A stretch of 64,000 nucleotides of DNA from Actinoplanes sp. NBRC 103695. Its GTDB lineage: Bacteria > Actinomycetota > Actinomycetes > Mycobacteriales > Micromonosporaceae. The DNA is taken from NCBI RefSeq assembly GCF_030269485.1, contig NZ_BSTL01000002.1:74341-138340 (forward strand). The letters are read 5' to 3'. A program made the translations under genes and the position numbers. Below are positions 8,210-16,476 of the stretch, piece by piece; the stretch's first letter is position 1; each line of letters opens with the position of its first letter. Under the pieces are notes generated by a model, which saw nothing but the letters and a program-made list of their open reading frames with translations, was not told the origin of the DNA and ran no database searches.

Positions 8210-8785
8210 ATGAGCCACGTCAGCATCCTCGGCACCGGCAACATGGGCCCGGCGATCGCCACCATCGTCACCAAGGGTGGTAACACGGTCGAGCTCTTCA
8301 ACAGCTCCGACACGAGCAAGCCGGTCACCGGCGACATCGTGGTGCTCGCGGTGCCGTACGCGTCGGTGGCGCAGATCCTCTCCGAGCGCGCCGACCAGCT
8401 GGCCGGCAAGATCGTCGTGGACATCACCAACCCGCTGAACTTCGAGACCTTCGACGGCCTGACCGTCCCCGCCGACAGCTCCGCCGCCGCCGAGATCGCC
8501 GCGAAGCTGCCGCAGTCCCGGGTGCTCAAGGCCTTCAACACCAACTTCGGCGCCACCCTGGGCAGTGGCACGGTCGGCACCGAGCCCACCACGGTCCTCA
8601 TCGCCGGCGACGACGCCGAGGCCAAGGCCCTCCTGGCCGGCATCGTGTCCGCGGCCGGCCTCAAGGCCATCGACGCCGGCTCCCTGAAGCGGGCCCGCGA
8701 ACTGGAGGCGCTCGCCTTCCTGCAGATCACACTGGCCGCCGGCGAGAAGATCAGCTGGACCGGCGGCTTCGCCGTCATCTCCTGA
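8210..8785 (+). CDS. NADP-binding oxidoreductase (F420-dependent NADP reductase family)
   Basis: A 191-residue Rossmann protein starting with the dinucleotide motif SILGTGNMGPAIA at 5-17. VVLAVPYASV and VVDITNPLNF are typical of the coenzyme-F420-dependent NADP oxidoreductase family, and VLKAFNTNFGATL lies near the middle. Such proteins either move hydride between F420H2 and NADP or act as small NADP-dependent reductases; this one is shorter than the classical Fno enzyme, so the substrate is open. AGGGAG upstream sets the start. The twin dyads upstream imply control by the divergent MarR protein. Confidence 0.82.
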   Translation: MSHVSILGTGNMGPAIATIVTKGGNTVELFNSSDTSKPVTGDIVVLAVPYASVAQILSERADQLAGKIVVDITNPLNFETFDGLTVPADSSAAAEIAAKLPQSRVLKAFNTNFGATLGSGTVGTEPTTVLIAGDDAEAKALLAGIVSAAGLKAIDAGSLKRARELEALAFLQITLAAGEKISWTGGFAVIS

Positions 8786-8893
8786 CCGCCCGCCCCTGTG
8801 GACAGCCACCCGAAAATGTCGTAGCCCCGCGCTACATTCCGACCCACCCAGTGCCGGGGTGGGGGAGGTGGCGGTGCCCGGCCCACGCGAAGC

Positions 8894-8927
8894 GAAAGGC
8901 CGCGACTCGACAGAGCCGCGGCCTTTC
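8894..8927 (+). terminator. Terminator hairpin
   Basis: An 11-bp perfect stem, gaaaggccgcg (8894-8904) with cgcggcctttc (8917-8927), has a 12-nt loop. It lies between the oxidoreductase gene and the next plus-strand gene and probably ends the former transcript. The A/T end of the stem gives a short U-rich 3' side. Confidence 0.7.
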
Positions 8928-8948
8928 GAGCACCTAGGATCGGCGACC

Positions 8949-9938
8949 ATGGTCCGCACCACGCCGCCCCGCCCGCTGGACGTCGCCGCCCTCTTTCCCG
9001 AGCTGCGCGACCACTCGACGACCGCCACCCGCCTGCACCCCCGCCCCGGCGCCGCCACGCCCGCCGACAGCTCGGTCGGTGGCCCGCTGCTCTGGCCCGC
9101 CGACGAGCCGTGGCCGGTGTGCACCGACGGCCGCGACCACGAGGTCTTCGACCTGTTGACCCCGGCGACGGTCCGGCTCAAGCGGCGGATCTACGCCGCG
9201 GCGCAGGCACGTGCCGACGCGACCGGCGTTCCCTACTTCCTGACCGACGAGGAGCGCACGCAGCTGCCGGATCTGGACTTCTCGGAGCCGACGAGCCTGC
9301 TCGACCAGCCGATCCCCCTGGTGCCGGTGGCTCAGCTGTACCGCCGGGACGTCCCGGACTTCGCCGGTCCGGACGGCACCGATCTGCTGCAGGTGCTGTG
9401 GTGCCCGCACCTGCATCCGGATGACGGCTACAACCCGCGGGTCCGGCTGTACTGGCGGCGCAGCGCCGACGTCGGCCGGACTCTGGACGCGCCGGACGAA
9501 CCGGCCGTGGTGCACGAGGATTCCCTGCCGACGCCCTGCGTCGTCCATCCGGAGCAGATTCGCGAATACCAGTACGGCGCGCTGCTGCCCGAGGACCTCG
9601 ACGCCCGGATCTCCGCGTGGGAGGAGGCGCGGGAAGACGAGTACGACTACCAGTCCGACCTGTCGCTGGCGCCCGGCTGGAAGGTGGGTGGCTTCGCGAG
9701 CTGGTCGTTGAGCGACCCGCAGCCGATGGACTGTGTGGAGTGCGGCGCCGCGATGACTCTGCTGCTCGCCGCCGACTCGGGTGAGTGGGAGGGGCGGGAC
9801 GGCAGCTGGAAGCCCGTTGAGGAGCCGGCGAAGGCTTCGTCCAACCCGACCGATGTCGTCATCGGCCGGGGATACGCGCTCTACGTCTTCCGCTGCCCGA
9901 CATCCTTCGACCACCCACCGGCCACGGCGATGCAGTGA
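8949..9938 (+). CDS. DUF1963/YwqG-like protein
   Basis: A protein of about 329 residues from the ATG at 8949. GGPLLWPADEPWPVC near residue 44 resembles the GG-x-P-x-LP-x-WP start of DUF1963 (YwqG) proteins; VAQLYRRDVPDF, LLQVLWCPH and a C-terminal GGFASWSLSDPQPMDCVECG agree with that fold. The CVEC pair may bind metal. The function is unknown; relatives occur as immunity proteins in polymorphic toxin loci, but no toxin gene lies beside this one. It ends beside a 27-bp tandem array shared with the 3' end of lipA. Confidence 0.6.
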   Translation: MVRTTPPRPLDVAALFPELRDHSTTATRLHPRPGAATPADSSVGGPLLWPADEPWPVCTDGRDHEVFDLLTPATVRLKRRIYAAAQARADATGVPYFLTDEERTQLPDLDFSEPTSLLDQPIPLVPVAQLYRRDVPDFAGPDGTDLLQVLWCPHLHPDDGYNPRVRLYWRRSADVGRTLDAPDEPAVVHEDSLPTPCVVHPEQIREYQYGALLPEDLDARISAWEEAREDEYDYQSDLSLAPGWKVGGFASWSLSDPQPMDCVECGAAMTLLLAADSGEWEGRDGSWKPVEEPAKASSNPTDVVIGRGYALYVFRCPTSFDHPPATAMQ

Positions 9939-9947
9939 CGCGGCGCG

Positions 9948-10112
9948 GGATCAGGCCAGGCATGCGGTGCGGAGGATGAGCCGCAAACGCGCGGCGCGGG
10001 GGATGAGCCGCAGGCACGCGGTGCGGAGGATGAGCCGCAAACGCGCGGCGCGGGGGATGAGCCGCCGGCACGCGGCGCGGAGAAGGAGCCGCAGGCACGC
10101 GGCGCGGGATCA
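9948..10112. repeat. 27-bp tandem array spanning the lipA stop codon
   Basis: Units starting gatgagccgc at 9975, 10002, 10029 and 10056 are spaced exactly 27 bp apart, with degenerate copies near 9948 and 10083. The rightmost copy (gatcagccgcgagcg, 10108-10122) contains the lipA stop codon and the end of its coding sequence. The array fills the space between the two convergent stops, so the units look like amplified copies of the lipA 3' end. Confidence 0.92.
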
Positions 10113-11033
10113 GCCGCGAGCGTCGATCGCCTGCTTGTAGAGGCGCCCGGCCCGGTAGGAAGACCGGACCAGCGGCCCGCTCATCACCCCGGCGAAGCCG
10201 ATCGCCTCGGCCTCGGCCTGCAGCTCGACGAACTCCTCCGGCTTCACCCAGCGCTCGACGGGGTGGTGCCGCGGGGTCGGGCGCAGGTACTGCGTGATGG
10301 TGATGATCTCGCAGCCGGCGTCGTACAGCTCGCGCAGCGCCTGGGACACCTCGGCGCGCTCCTCGCCCATGCCGAGGATCAGGTTGCTCTTGGTGACCAG
10401 GCCGGCGGCGCGGGCCATGGTCAGCACCGAGAGGGAACGCTCGTAGCGGAAGCCGGGGCGAATGCGCTTGAAGATGCGCGGCACCGTCTCGACGTTGTGC
10501 GCCAGCACCTCGGGCGCCGCGCCGAAGACCTCGGCCAGCTGGGTCTCGTCGGCGTTGAAGTCGGGGATCAGCAGCTCGACGCCGCAGCCGGCCTGGAGCT
10601 TGTGGATCTGGCGGACGGTCTCGGCGTAGAGCCAGGCGCCGCCGTCCGGGAGGTCGTCGCGGGCGACGCCGGTGACCGTGGCGTAGCGGAGGCCCATCGT
10701 GGCGACGGACTCGCCGACGCGGCGGGGCTCGTCGGCGTCGAATTCGGCCGGCTTGCCGGTGTCGATCTGGCAGAAGTCGCATCGGCGGGTGCATTGGTCG
10801 CCACCGATGAGGAAGGTGGCCTCGCGGTCTTCCCAGCACTCGTAAATGTTGGGGCAGCCCGCCTCCTGGCAAACCGTATGCAAGCCCTCGCGCTGCACCA
10901 ATCCACGCAACTGGGTGTACTCCGGGCCCATCTTCGCTTTGACCTTGATCCACGGAGGCTTCCGCTCGATCGGAGTCTCGGCGTTGCGCGCCTCGATGCG
11001 CAGCATGCGGCGGCCCTCGGGAGCAATAGTCAC
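10110..11033 (-). CDS. lipA: Lipoyl synthase
   Basis: A 307-residue radical-SAM enzyme that inserts two sulfurs into protein-bound octanoyl groups to make lipoyl cofactors. The auxiliary cluster ligands are Cys55, Cys60 and Cys66 ([12 protein letters not shown]), the radical-SAM cluster ligands are Cys81, Cys85 and Cys88 (CTRRCDFC), and the C-terminal RSSY motif supplies the Ser ligand. The GTG at 11033 ([10 protein letters not shown]) is chosen over a codon eight positions upstream. Its substrates, the lipoyl domains of the E2 protein, are encoded a few kilobases away along with lipB and lpdA. Confidence 0.97.
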   Translation of the reverse strand: MTIAPEGRRMLRIEARNAETPIERKPPWIKVKAKMGPEYTQLRGLVQREGLHTVCQEAGCPNIYECWEDREATFLIGGDQCTRRCDFCQIDTGKPAEFDADEPRRVGESVATMGLRYATVTGVARDDLPDGGAWLYAETVRQIHKLQAGCGVELLIPDFNADETQLAEVFGAAPEVLAHNVETVPRIFKRIRPGFRYERSLSVLTMARAAGLVTKSNLILGMGEERAEVSQALRELYDAGCEIITITQYLRPTPRHHPVERWVKPEEFVELQAEAEAIGFAGVMSGPLVRSSYRAGRLYKQAIDARG

Positions 11034-11167
11034 AATGCCGAGGTTACGCCGGATCACCCCGGGTGAGGCGCTCAGGCGACGAGGCTCACGTGGCGGTTGG
11101 TGTGAGTGCCCTCACGTGACACGTGTAAACCCGCTTTGCCGCCCCGTCGCCCCCTGTTAACGTCCGG

Positions 11168-11384
11168 TCCACGGCTGTGAAGGAACCGAGTAGCGCCCCG
11201 ATCACGCCGGCCGAGAGAGCCACCGGATGCTGTGAAGGTGGTCCGACGCCGGGGCGCGAAGACACTCCTGAGCCGCAGCACGACAAGAGGCGCCGAAAGG
11301 CGCGAAGGTGTGGTGGCACCGCGAGGATCCCGCTCGCCCACACCTCCCTGGGGCCGCGTTGCAGTCACCGAGGAGGTTCCAGCC
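11168..11384 (+). promoter_or_regulatory. T-box leader, Asp specifier, translational type
   Basis: The leader of the aspartyl-tRNA synthetase gene has the T-box parts in order. The AGTA of the specifier loop is at 11189-11192, opposite GAA at 11258-11260; the intervening stem GCGCCCC/GGGGCGC is exact (11193-11199 with 11251-11257). The AGAGAGC bulge is at 11214-11220 and the apical GGATGCTGTGAA at 11224-11235. The specifier after GAA reads GAC (11261-11263), an Asp codon. The T-box TGGTGGCACCGCG is at 11311-11323; its TGGC would pair with a GCCA tRNA end. AGGTGTGG (11306-11313) can pair with CCACACCT (11338-11345), while ACCTCC (11342-11347) is the exact complement of the ribosome site GGAGGT (11372-11377), so tRNA binding probably frees translation. 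Confidence 0.9.
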
Positions 11385-12632
11385 ATGCAACGCATCCTCT
11401 CCACCGAATTGGCCCAGCACCCCGGCGAGACCGTCACGATCGCCGGTTGGGTGCATCGCCGTCGCCTGCTCAAGCAGGTCGCTTTCGTCATCGTCCGGGA
11501 CGCCACCGGCTTCGCCCAGGTGGTGGTCGCCGACCCGGCCACGCGCGCGGAGATCGAGATGATCTCCGAGGAGAGCGTGATCGAGGTGACGGCCCAGGTC
11601 AGCGTCAACGCGGCGGCTCCGGCGGGGGTCGAGCTCACTTCTCCTTCGGTACGGGTGCTGAGCGCTGTGTCCGTACCCCTGCCTCTCGAACTGCATCGAC
11701 CCGCGCTCACCGCGACCCTGCCGACGCAGCTCGACCATGCCGCTCTCGCCCTGCGCCATCCGACGCGGGCGGCGGCCTTGCGGATGGCCGCCGCGGCGAC
11801 CGAGGGGTTCCGGTCGGCGTTGGCCGCGCAGCGGTTTGTCGAGATCCACACGCCGAAGATCGTGGCGTCGGCGACCGAGTCCGGCGCGAACGTGTTCGCC
11901 ATCGACTACTTCGGCCGGCCGGGCTACCTGGCCCAGTCGCCGCAGTTCTACAAGCAGATGATGGTCGGGGTGTTCGAGCGGGTCTTCGAGGTGGGCCCGG
12001 TGTTCCGCGCCGAGCCGCACGACACCGGGCGGCACCTGGCGCAGTACACGTCCCTCGACGCCGAGCTCGGCTTCATCACCGACCACCGCGACGTGATGAG
12101 GGTGCTGACCTCGGCGCTGGCCGGGATGGCCGCCGCCGTCGAGCCGTGGGCCGCCCTGCACGTGGAGCGGGAGCTCCCGGCGGTGCACTTCACCGAGGCG
12201 CTGAAGATCGCGGGCGCGCGAGAGGACGAGCCCGACCTGGCGCCGGCGCACGAGCGGGCGCTGGGGGAGTGGGCGAGGAAGGAGCACGGCTCGGACTTCG
12301 TGTTCGTGACCGGCTACCCGATGGCGAAGCGCCCGTTCTACACCCACCCGGACCCGGCCGACCCGCGCTGGTCGAACGGTTTCGACCTGCTGTTTCGCGG
12401 CATGGAGCTGGTCACCGGCGGGCAGCGGCTGCACCGGTACTCCGACTACGAGGTCGCGCTGAAGGGCGACGTCGAGCCGTACGCGGGGTATCTGGACGCC
12501 TTCCGCTACGGCATGCCGCCGCACGGCGGGTTCGCGATCGGCCTGGAGCGTTTCGTGGCCCGGCTGCTCGAGGTGCGCAACGTCCGGGAGGTCACCGCGT
12601 TCCCACGGGACCTGCACCGGATGACGCCCTAA
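11385..12632 (+). CDS. aspS: Archaeal-type aspartyl-tRNA synthetase
   Basis: A 415-residue class II synthetase. The N-terminal OB fold (TVTIAGWVHRRRLLKQVAFV) binds the anticodon; motif 2 contains VFRAEPHDTGRHLAQYTSLD and motif 3 GGFAIGLERFVARLL. It lacks the roughly 100-residue insertion that makes the standard bacterial enzyme about 590 residues long, so it belongs to the archaeal/eukaryal class, which is often non-discriminating and can charge tRNA-Asn too. The ATG at 11385 has GAGGAGG eight bases upstream, sequestered by the T-box leader. It splits lipA from lipB and may be an acquired second copy, an inhibitor-resistant form or a regulated reserve enzyme. Confidence 0.93.
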   Translation: MQRILSTELAQHPGETVTIAGWVHRRRLLKQVAFVIVRDATGFAQVVVADPATRAEIEMISEESVIEVTAQVSVNAAAPAGVELTSPSVRVLSAVSVPLPLELHRPALTATLPTQLDHAALALRHPTRAAALRMAAAATEGFRSALAAQRFVEIHTPKIVASATESGANVFAIDYFGRPGYLAQSPQFYKQMMVGVFERVFEVGPVFRAEPHDTGRHLAQYTSLDAELGFITDHRDVMRVLTSALAGMAAAVEPWAALHVERELPAVHFTEALKIAGAREDEPDLAPAHERALGEWARKEHGSDFVFVTGYPMAKRPFYTHPDPADPRWSNGFDLLFRGMELVTGGQRLHRYSDYEVALKGDVEPYAGYLDAFRYGMPPHGGFAIGLERFVARLLEVRNVREVTAFPRDLHRMTP

Positions 12633-12793
12633 AGCAGGAGCAGGAGGGTGGTCCCGACGACGACGGCCAGCGGGACCACCGTCATGCTCAGGAAGATCGC
12701 CCAGGCGATGCCGTGCGCGAAGTTCAGGTACACACCACCGCCCGGCCGCGGCAGGAAGACGCGCGGGTCGGACGGATCCTTCTCGAAAGCCAT
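12629..12793 (-). CDS. Small single-span membrane protein (54 residues)
   Basis: An ATG at 12793 gives MAFEKDPSDPRVFLPRPGGG, then one hydrophobic helix with WAIFLSMTVVPLAVVVG and a poly-Leu tail. A single membrane span with a cytoplasmic N-terminus is likely. The function is unknown and no family was recognised. It sits directly downstream of lipB with three bases between them, so it is probably co-transcribed; its TAG overlaps the TAA of the convergent aspS-like gene. Confidence 0.65.
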   Translation of the reverse strand: MAFEKDPSDPRVFLPRPGGGVYLNFAHGIAWAIFLSMTVVPLAVVVGTTLLLLL

Positions 12794-12796
12794 GAC

Positions 12797-13435
12797 CTAG
12801 GAAAGCAGAGTCGCCAGGTGTCGCTCGACCACGGGCTGCACCTCGGCGACGGTCACCTGGCGGCCCAGCTCCCAGGAGAGCGACGTGACCCCGGCGTCCC
12901 GGATGCCGCACGGCACGAACCGGTCATAGTTGGACAGGTCGCAGTCGCAGTTCAGGGCGAAGCCGTGCTGGGTGACGCCGCGGGCGACGCGGATGCCGAT
13001 CGCCGCCACCTTGCGGTCGGGTCCGCGCTCGTCGGCGCGCACCCAGACGCCGCTGCGGCCCTTGATCTCGACCCGCTCGGCGGCCACCCCGAACTCGGCG
13101 CACACGTCGATCAGCATCTGCTCGGTGCGACGCACGTAGGCCACCACGTCGATCGGGTCCGGCAGCTTGAGGATCGGGTAGCCGACCAACTGGCCGGGGC
13201 CGTGCCAGGTGATCTTGCCGCCGCGGTCCACCTCGACCACCGGGGTGCCGTCCATCGGGCGGTCGGCCGGCTCGGTGCGCTTGCCGGCCGTGAACACGCT
13301 CGGATGTTCCAGCAGCAGGATGGTGTCCTGCCGGATGCCGTCCGCGACGGCGTCATGGATGCGGCGTTGCTCGTCCCACGCCTCGCGGTAGTCGATGAGG
13401 CCGGGCCGCAGAATGGTGAGCGTCGGGCTGGTCAC
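12797..13435 (-). CDS. lipB: Lipoyl(octanoyl) transferase
   Basis: A 212-residue enzyme that moves octanoate from acyl carrier protein to lipoyl domains, the step before Lip[21 protein letters not shown] holds the conserved active-site loop, KVAAIGIRV the catalytic Lys, [10 protein letters not shown] a conserved strand and [13 protein letters not shown] the catalytic Cys. The GTG at 13435 ([12 protein letters not shown]) gives the usual family length. In many actinobacteria it lies next to lipA; here an aspS-like gene and a small membrane gene come between. Confidence 0.96.
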   Translation of the reverse strand: MTSPTLTILRPGLIDYREAWDEQRRIHDAVADGIRQDTILLLEHPSVFTAGKRTEPADRPMDGTPVVEVDRGGKITWHGPGQLVGYPILKLPDPIDVVAYVRRTEQMLIDVCAEFGVAAERVEIKGRSGVWVRADERGPDRKVAAIGIRVARGVTQHGFALNCDCDLSNYDRFVPCGIRDAGVTSLSWELGRQVTVAEVQPVVERHLATLLS

Positions 13436-13455
13436 GGGAACCAAGTTACTCCGCC

Positions 13456-15330
13456 TCAGCCGCCCTCCGGTGTGACCGGGTCCACGCCGGGCCGGATCCG
13501 CCAGAAGAGGACATCGTCCACCCGCTGCGGCTCGCCGAAGAGGTCGCGTGCCGTCATCTCGATCGCCGACCGGTACTCGGGCCCGACCTCGCCGGTGACC
13601 CGGTCGGCCAGGAACAGGCCCTGGATGTTCCAGTACGCCAGGTCCTCGCGGGCGCGGGTCCGGTCGGCCTCGGTGACCTGAGGTACCTCGCCGTAGCGGC
13701 CGGCCCGGGCCAGCAGCCAGTCGGTCCAGTGCCACGGCGCGCCGATGCGGCCGGTGTCGTTTTCGCCGCCCGGGCCGAGGAAGTAGCCGTCCGGGATGGC
13801 GAAGTGCTTGCCGCCCCGGGCCAGCGTGTAGGCCTGCCAGCGCTGCGCGTCCGCGGACACGTTGCTGGCCAGCGGCAGCGAGCTCAGCGACGCGCCCTCG
13901 TCCACGTACCGCTTCCAGGTGCCGTCCGCGATGAACCGCGGCTCCGGCGCGCGCTCGATCGTCAGCAAGGGCACAGGCAAGATCGGGACCAAGGCCACCG
14001 CGTACGCCGCACCGAACGCCGTCTGTGCCGTCGACGAGACAGTCACGTCCTTCAGCAGCATCTCGCCGAGCATCGCCAGCACCACACCGAAGACGCCGAC
14101 CAGCACCAGCGCGAACCGGCCGGGCAGCGCGGAGTCGAAGAGCGGCAGATGGGCGAGCGCGGCGTACGGCAGCGGGATCGGCGTCTCGAACTCGAAGACC
14201 TGCAGGCGCGGCCCCCAGGACAGCACCATGAACGTGACGCCGACGACGATCAGCGCCCGCAGCGTGGCCCGCCGGCCCGGATCGGCCCGCTTCCACATCA
14301 GCACCAGGCCGGCGATGACCAGCACGATCAGTGGCAGCCCGAAGAACGACGTCTCCTCGGTCGGGTTCGGCGCGAGCCACGAGCTGTCCAGCCCGGCCCA
14401 CCCGGCGAACGTCTGCTGCGAGTAGCTCAGGTACGCCGCCACGTCCTCGACGTAATAGCGCTGGTTGAACCCGGTTCCGGAGAAGCTCTGCGGCCCGGCG
14501 AAGTGCATGTACAGCGGGTACGAGAGCAGCGCGCCGGACACCACCGCGGTGACGCCGAGTCCCTTGAGCACCGTCGGCAGCGCCACCCGCGCCTCGGCCC
14601 GGGTCGCCGACGCCAGCGCCCACGTGCCCAGGAAGACGCCACTGGCCAGCGCGGTGAAGAAGAGCGCCTCGGCGGCGATCGAGAAACCGGCCGTGATCAG
14701 CACGCCGAGCACCAGCCCGTTGCGCAGCCACTTGCCCGGCTCGCGCAGCTTGAGCACCCACCAGAGCACGACCGGCGCGATCCAGCCGGCCGACCAGTTC
14801 AGGTGGCCGTTGGCATGCGACACGAACCCGGGCGCGAACCCGCAGAACAGCCCCGCCGCGGCGGCCACGCCCCGGCGGGTGGTGGCGTGCCGGAGCAGGA
14901 AGAAGTACCAGGCGAACGCGGCGCCGGCCAGGTTGAGGGTCAGCACGAGCACGAAGCTGACCTGTGGGCCGAGGAAGTGGCTGAGCGGGGCAAGCGCCAC
15001 GATGTAGACCGTGATCGACGTGTTGACGGCCAGGTTCACGCCGCTCGGCGCGTTCAGCAGATCGGTGAAGAACGGGTCCGCGCCGTGGCTCACCAGGTAC
15101 CACCCGTAGCCCAGCAGCCACTCGAAGAACGCCTGATCACCGGCGTTGCGCAGGAGCACGTGGTTGTACGGGTCGGCCCACAGGCCCTTGGTCACGTAGA
15201 CCGCGATGCCGGTCGAGACCAGGGCCATGAGCAGATGACCGGGCCATCGCCGGCGCACGGGAGGGGCGCCGGCGGGCTCGGGGGGTGAGTCGTCGGAGGA
15301 CTCGGCGGGGACGGTGGCGGTGACGGACAT
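13456..15330 (-). CDS. Polytopic membrane protein, GT-C glycosyltransferase-like
   Basis: A 624-residue integral membrane protein. After a polar, Pro-rich 28-residue N-terminus there are about ten to twelve hydrophobic helices between residues 30 and 460, with an extracytoplasmic loop containing [15 protein letters not shown] early in the protein. The last 170 residues are soluble and look extracellular. Early acidic loop, helix pattern and soluble tail resemble GT-C fold glycosyltransferases that use lipid-phosphate sugars, but I see no decisive motif. It precedes lipB on the same strand with a 20-base gap. Confidence 0.6.
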   Translation of the reverse strand: MSVTATVPAESSDDSPPEPAGAPPVRRRWPGHLLMALVSTGIAVYVTKGLWADPYNHVLLRNAGDQAFFEWLLGYGWYLVSHGADPFFTDLLNAPSGVNLAVNTSITVYIVALAPLSHFLGPQVSFVLVLTLNLAGAAFAWYFFLLRHATTRRGVAAAAGLFCGFAPGFVSHANGHLNWSAGWIAPVVLWWVLKLREPGKWLRNGLVLGVLITAGFSIAAEALFFTALASGVFLGTWALASATRAEARVALPTVLKGLGVTAVVSGALLSYPLYMHFAGPQSFSGTGFNQRYYVEDVAAYLSYSQQTFAGWAGLDSSWLAPNPTEETSFFGLPLIVLVIAGLVLMWKRADPGRRATLRALIVVGVTFMVLSWGPRLQVFEFETPIPLPYAALAHLPLFDSALPGRFALVLVGVFGVVLAMLGEMLLKDVTVSSTAQTAFGAAYAVALVPILPVPLLTIERAPEPRFIADGTWKRYVDEGASLSSLPLASNVSADAQRWQAYTLARGGKHFAIPDGYFLGPGGENDTGRIGAPWHWTDWLLARAGRYGEVPQVTEADRTRAREDLAYWNIQGLFLADRVTGEVGPEYRSAIEMTARDLFGEPQRVDDVLFWRIRPGVDPVTPEGG

Positions 15331-15357
15331 CGGCTACAAGCTAACAGCCGACCGCCG

Positions 15358-15537
15358 TGTGTTACGCCGCCGCGCTCGGCGCTTGCCCGGCCGCCACCCG
15401 CGCGGCCGACTGGTCGTGCGTCACGCCGCGGTGCTCGGGGCCTGGCCGGCCGCCACCCGCAGGGCCGACTGGTCGTGTGTCACGCCGCGGTGCTCGGGGC
15501 CTGGCCGACCGCCACCCGCAGGGCCGACTCCAGCGTC
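15358..15537. repeat. 60-bp tandem repeat made of a gene's 3' end
   Basis: Three units of about 60 bp start at 15358, 15418 and 15478. The rightmost one is the last 19 codons of the epimerase-like gene including its stop; the other two lie beyond that stop and read in the same sense as near-identical C-terminal ends (SALRVAAGQAPSTAA, then SAARVAAGQAPSAAA), each followed by its own stop codon. The array fills the space to the start of the upstream-facing membrane protein gene. Confidence 0.93.
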
Positions 15538-16397
15538 GGGTGCGACCACTGGAATCCGGCCTTGCTCAGCACGCCCGGGATGACCCGCTGGCTGCGCAAC
15601 GCCTCGTCGGCGAACCCGCCGAGCGCCACCTGCAGCGCGAACCCGGGCACGAACAGCAGGGCTGGGCGGTGCAGCACGCGGCCCAGCACCTCGGTGAACT
15701 CGGCATTCGTCACCGGATCGGGACCGACCACATTCACCGGCCCGCTGACCTCGTCGTGCTCCAGCAGGAACTCGACGGCGCTCAGCCAGTCGTCCAGCGA
15801 CATCCACGGCACGTACTGCTTGCCGTTGCCGAGCCGCCCGCCCAGCCCGGCGCGGAAGATCGCCATCTGCGGTTTGAGCAGCCCGCCGTCCTGGTCGAGG
15901 GGCAGCCCGCTGCGGAGCAGGACAACCCGCGTCCCGGCGTCCTCGGCCGGGCGGACGGCCGCCTCCCACACTCGGCAGAGGTCGGACAGGAACCCGCGGC
16001 CGGCCGGCGCATCCTCGGTCACCGGGCGGTCGCCGGTGTCGCCGTACCACCCGACCGCCGTGCCCTGCAGCAGCGTGCGCGGCCGATCGGCCGCCGGCAG
16101 ATGGCTGATGGCCCGGGCGATGGTCCCGGTGGTGTCGACCCGGCTCGAGCGGAGAGTGCTCTTGTACGCCGCGGTCCAGCGCTTGTCGCCGACCCCGGCG
16201 CCGGCCAGATTGATGACCGCGTCGGCACTCGCCACCAGCGCGGGATCGATCTGCCCCTGCGACGGCTCCCACGAAGCCTCGTCGGGCGCCTCAGCAGGCC
16301 GCCGGACCAGCCGGGTCACGTCGTGCCCGGCCTCCCGCAGCCGCCGCGCGAGCGGGACACCGAGAAACCCGGAAACACCGGCCATGAGGATCCGCAT
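15480..16397 (-). CDS. NAD-dependent epimerase-like protein (TIGR01777, DUF1731)
   Basis: A 305-residue short-chain dehydrogenase-like protein. The dinucleotide motif AGVSGFLG is at residues 6-13, INLAGAGVGDKRW is the TIGR01777 signature, YGDTGDRPVTEDAP follows, and the C-terminal 50 residues (AGFQWSHPTLESALR) form the DUF1731 tail. The substrate is unknown; bacterial relatives include cell-division inhibitor SulA-type annotations without proven function. The ATG at 16397 directly precedes the Rossmann strand. A member sits next to lipB and the E2 gene in other actinobacteria as well. Its 3' end has been copied downstream as tandem repeats. Confidence 0.9.
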   Translation of the reverse strand: MRILMAGVSGFLGVPLARRLREAGHDVTRLVRRPAEAPDEASWEPSQGQIDPALVASADAVINLAGAGVGDKRWTAAYKSTLRSSRVDTTGTIARAISHLPAADRPRTLLQGTAVGWYGDTGDRPVTEDAPAGRGFLSDLCRVWEAAVRPAEDAGTRVVLLRSGLPLDQDGGLLKPQMAIFRAGLGGRLGNGKQYVPWMSLDDWLSAVEFLLEHDEVSGPVNVVGPDPVTNAEFTEVLGRVLHRPALLFVPGFALQVALGGFADEALRSQRVIPGVLSKAGFQWSHPTLESALRVAVGQAPSTAA

Positions 16398-16432
16398 ATA
16401 CCCATCATGCCCGTGTTCGAACAGGTTCAAAA

Positions 16433-16465
16433 CTGAATGGGCCCCGCAAAGCGGGGCCCATTCAG
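16433..16465. terminator. Strong hairpin terminator after the E2 gene
   Basis: A perfect 15-bp stem (ctgaatgggccccgc with its complement) with an AAA loop lies just after the E2 gene stop on the minus strand and upstream of the epimerase start. It has no long U-run, but the stem is very stable and near-symmetric, so it could also stop transcription arriving from the other direction. Confidence 0.85.
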
Positions 16466-16476
16466 CAGAAGCGGAT

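Noticed and set aside
8859..8948. Extra N-terminal 30 residues of the DUF1963-like protein
   Set aside because: This stretch contains the terminator hairpin, so the ATG at 8949 is the better start.
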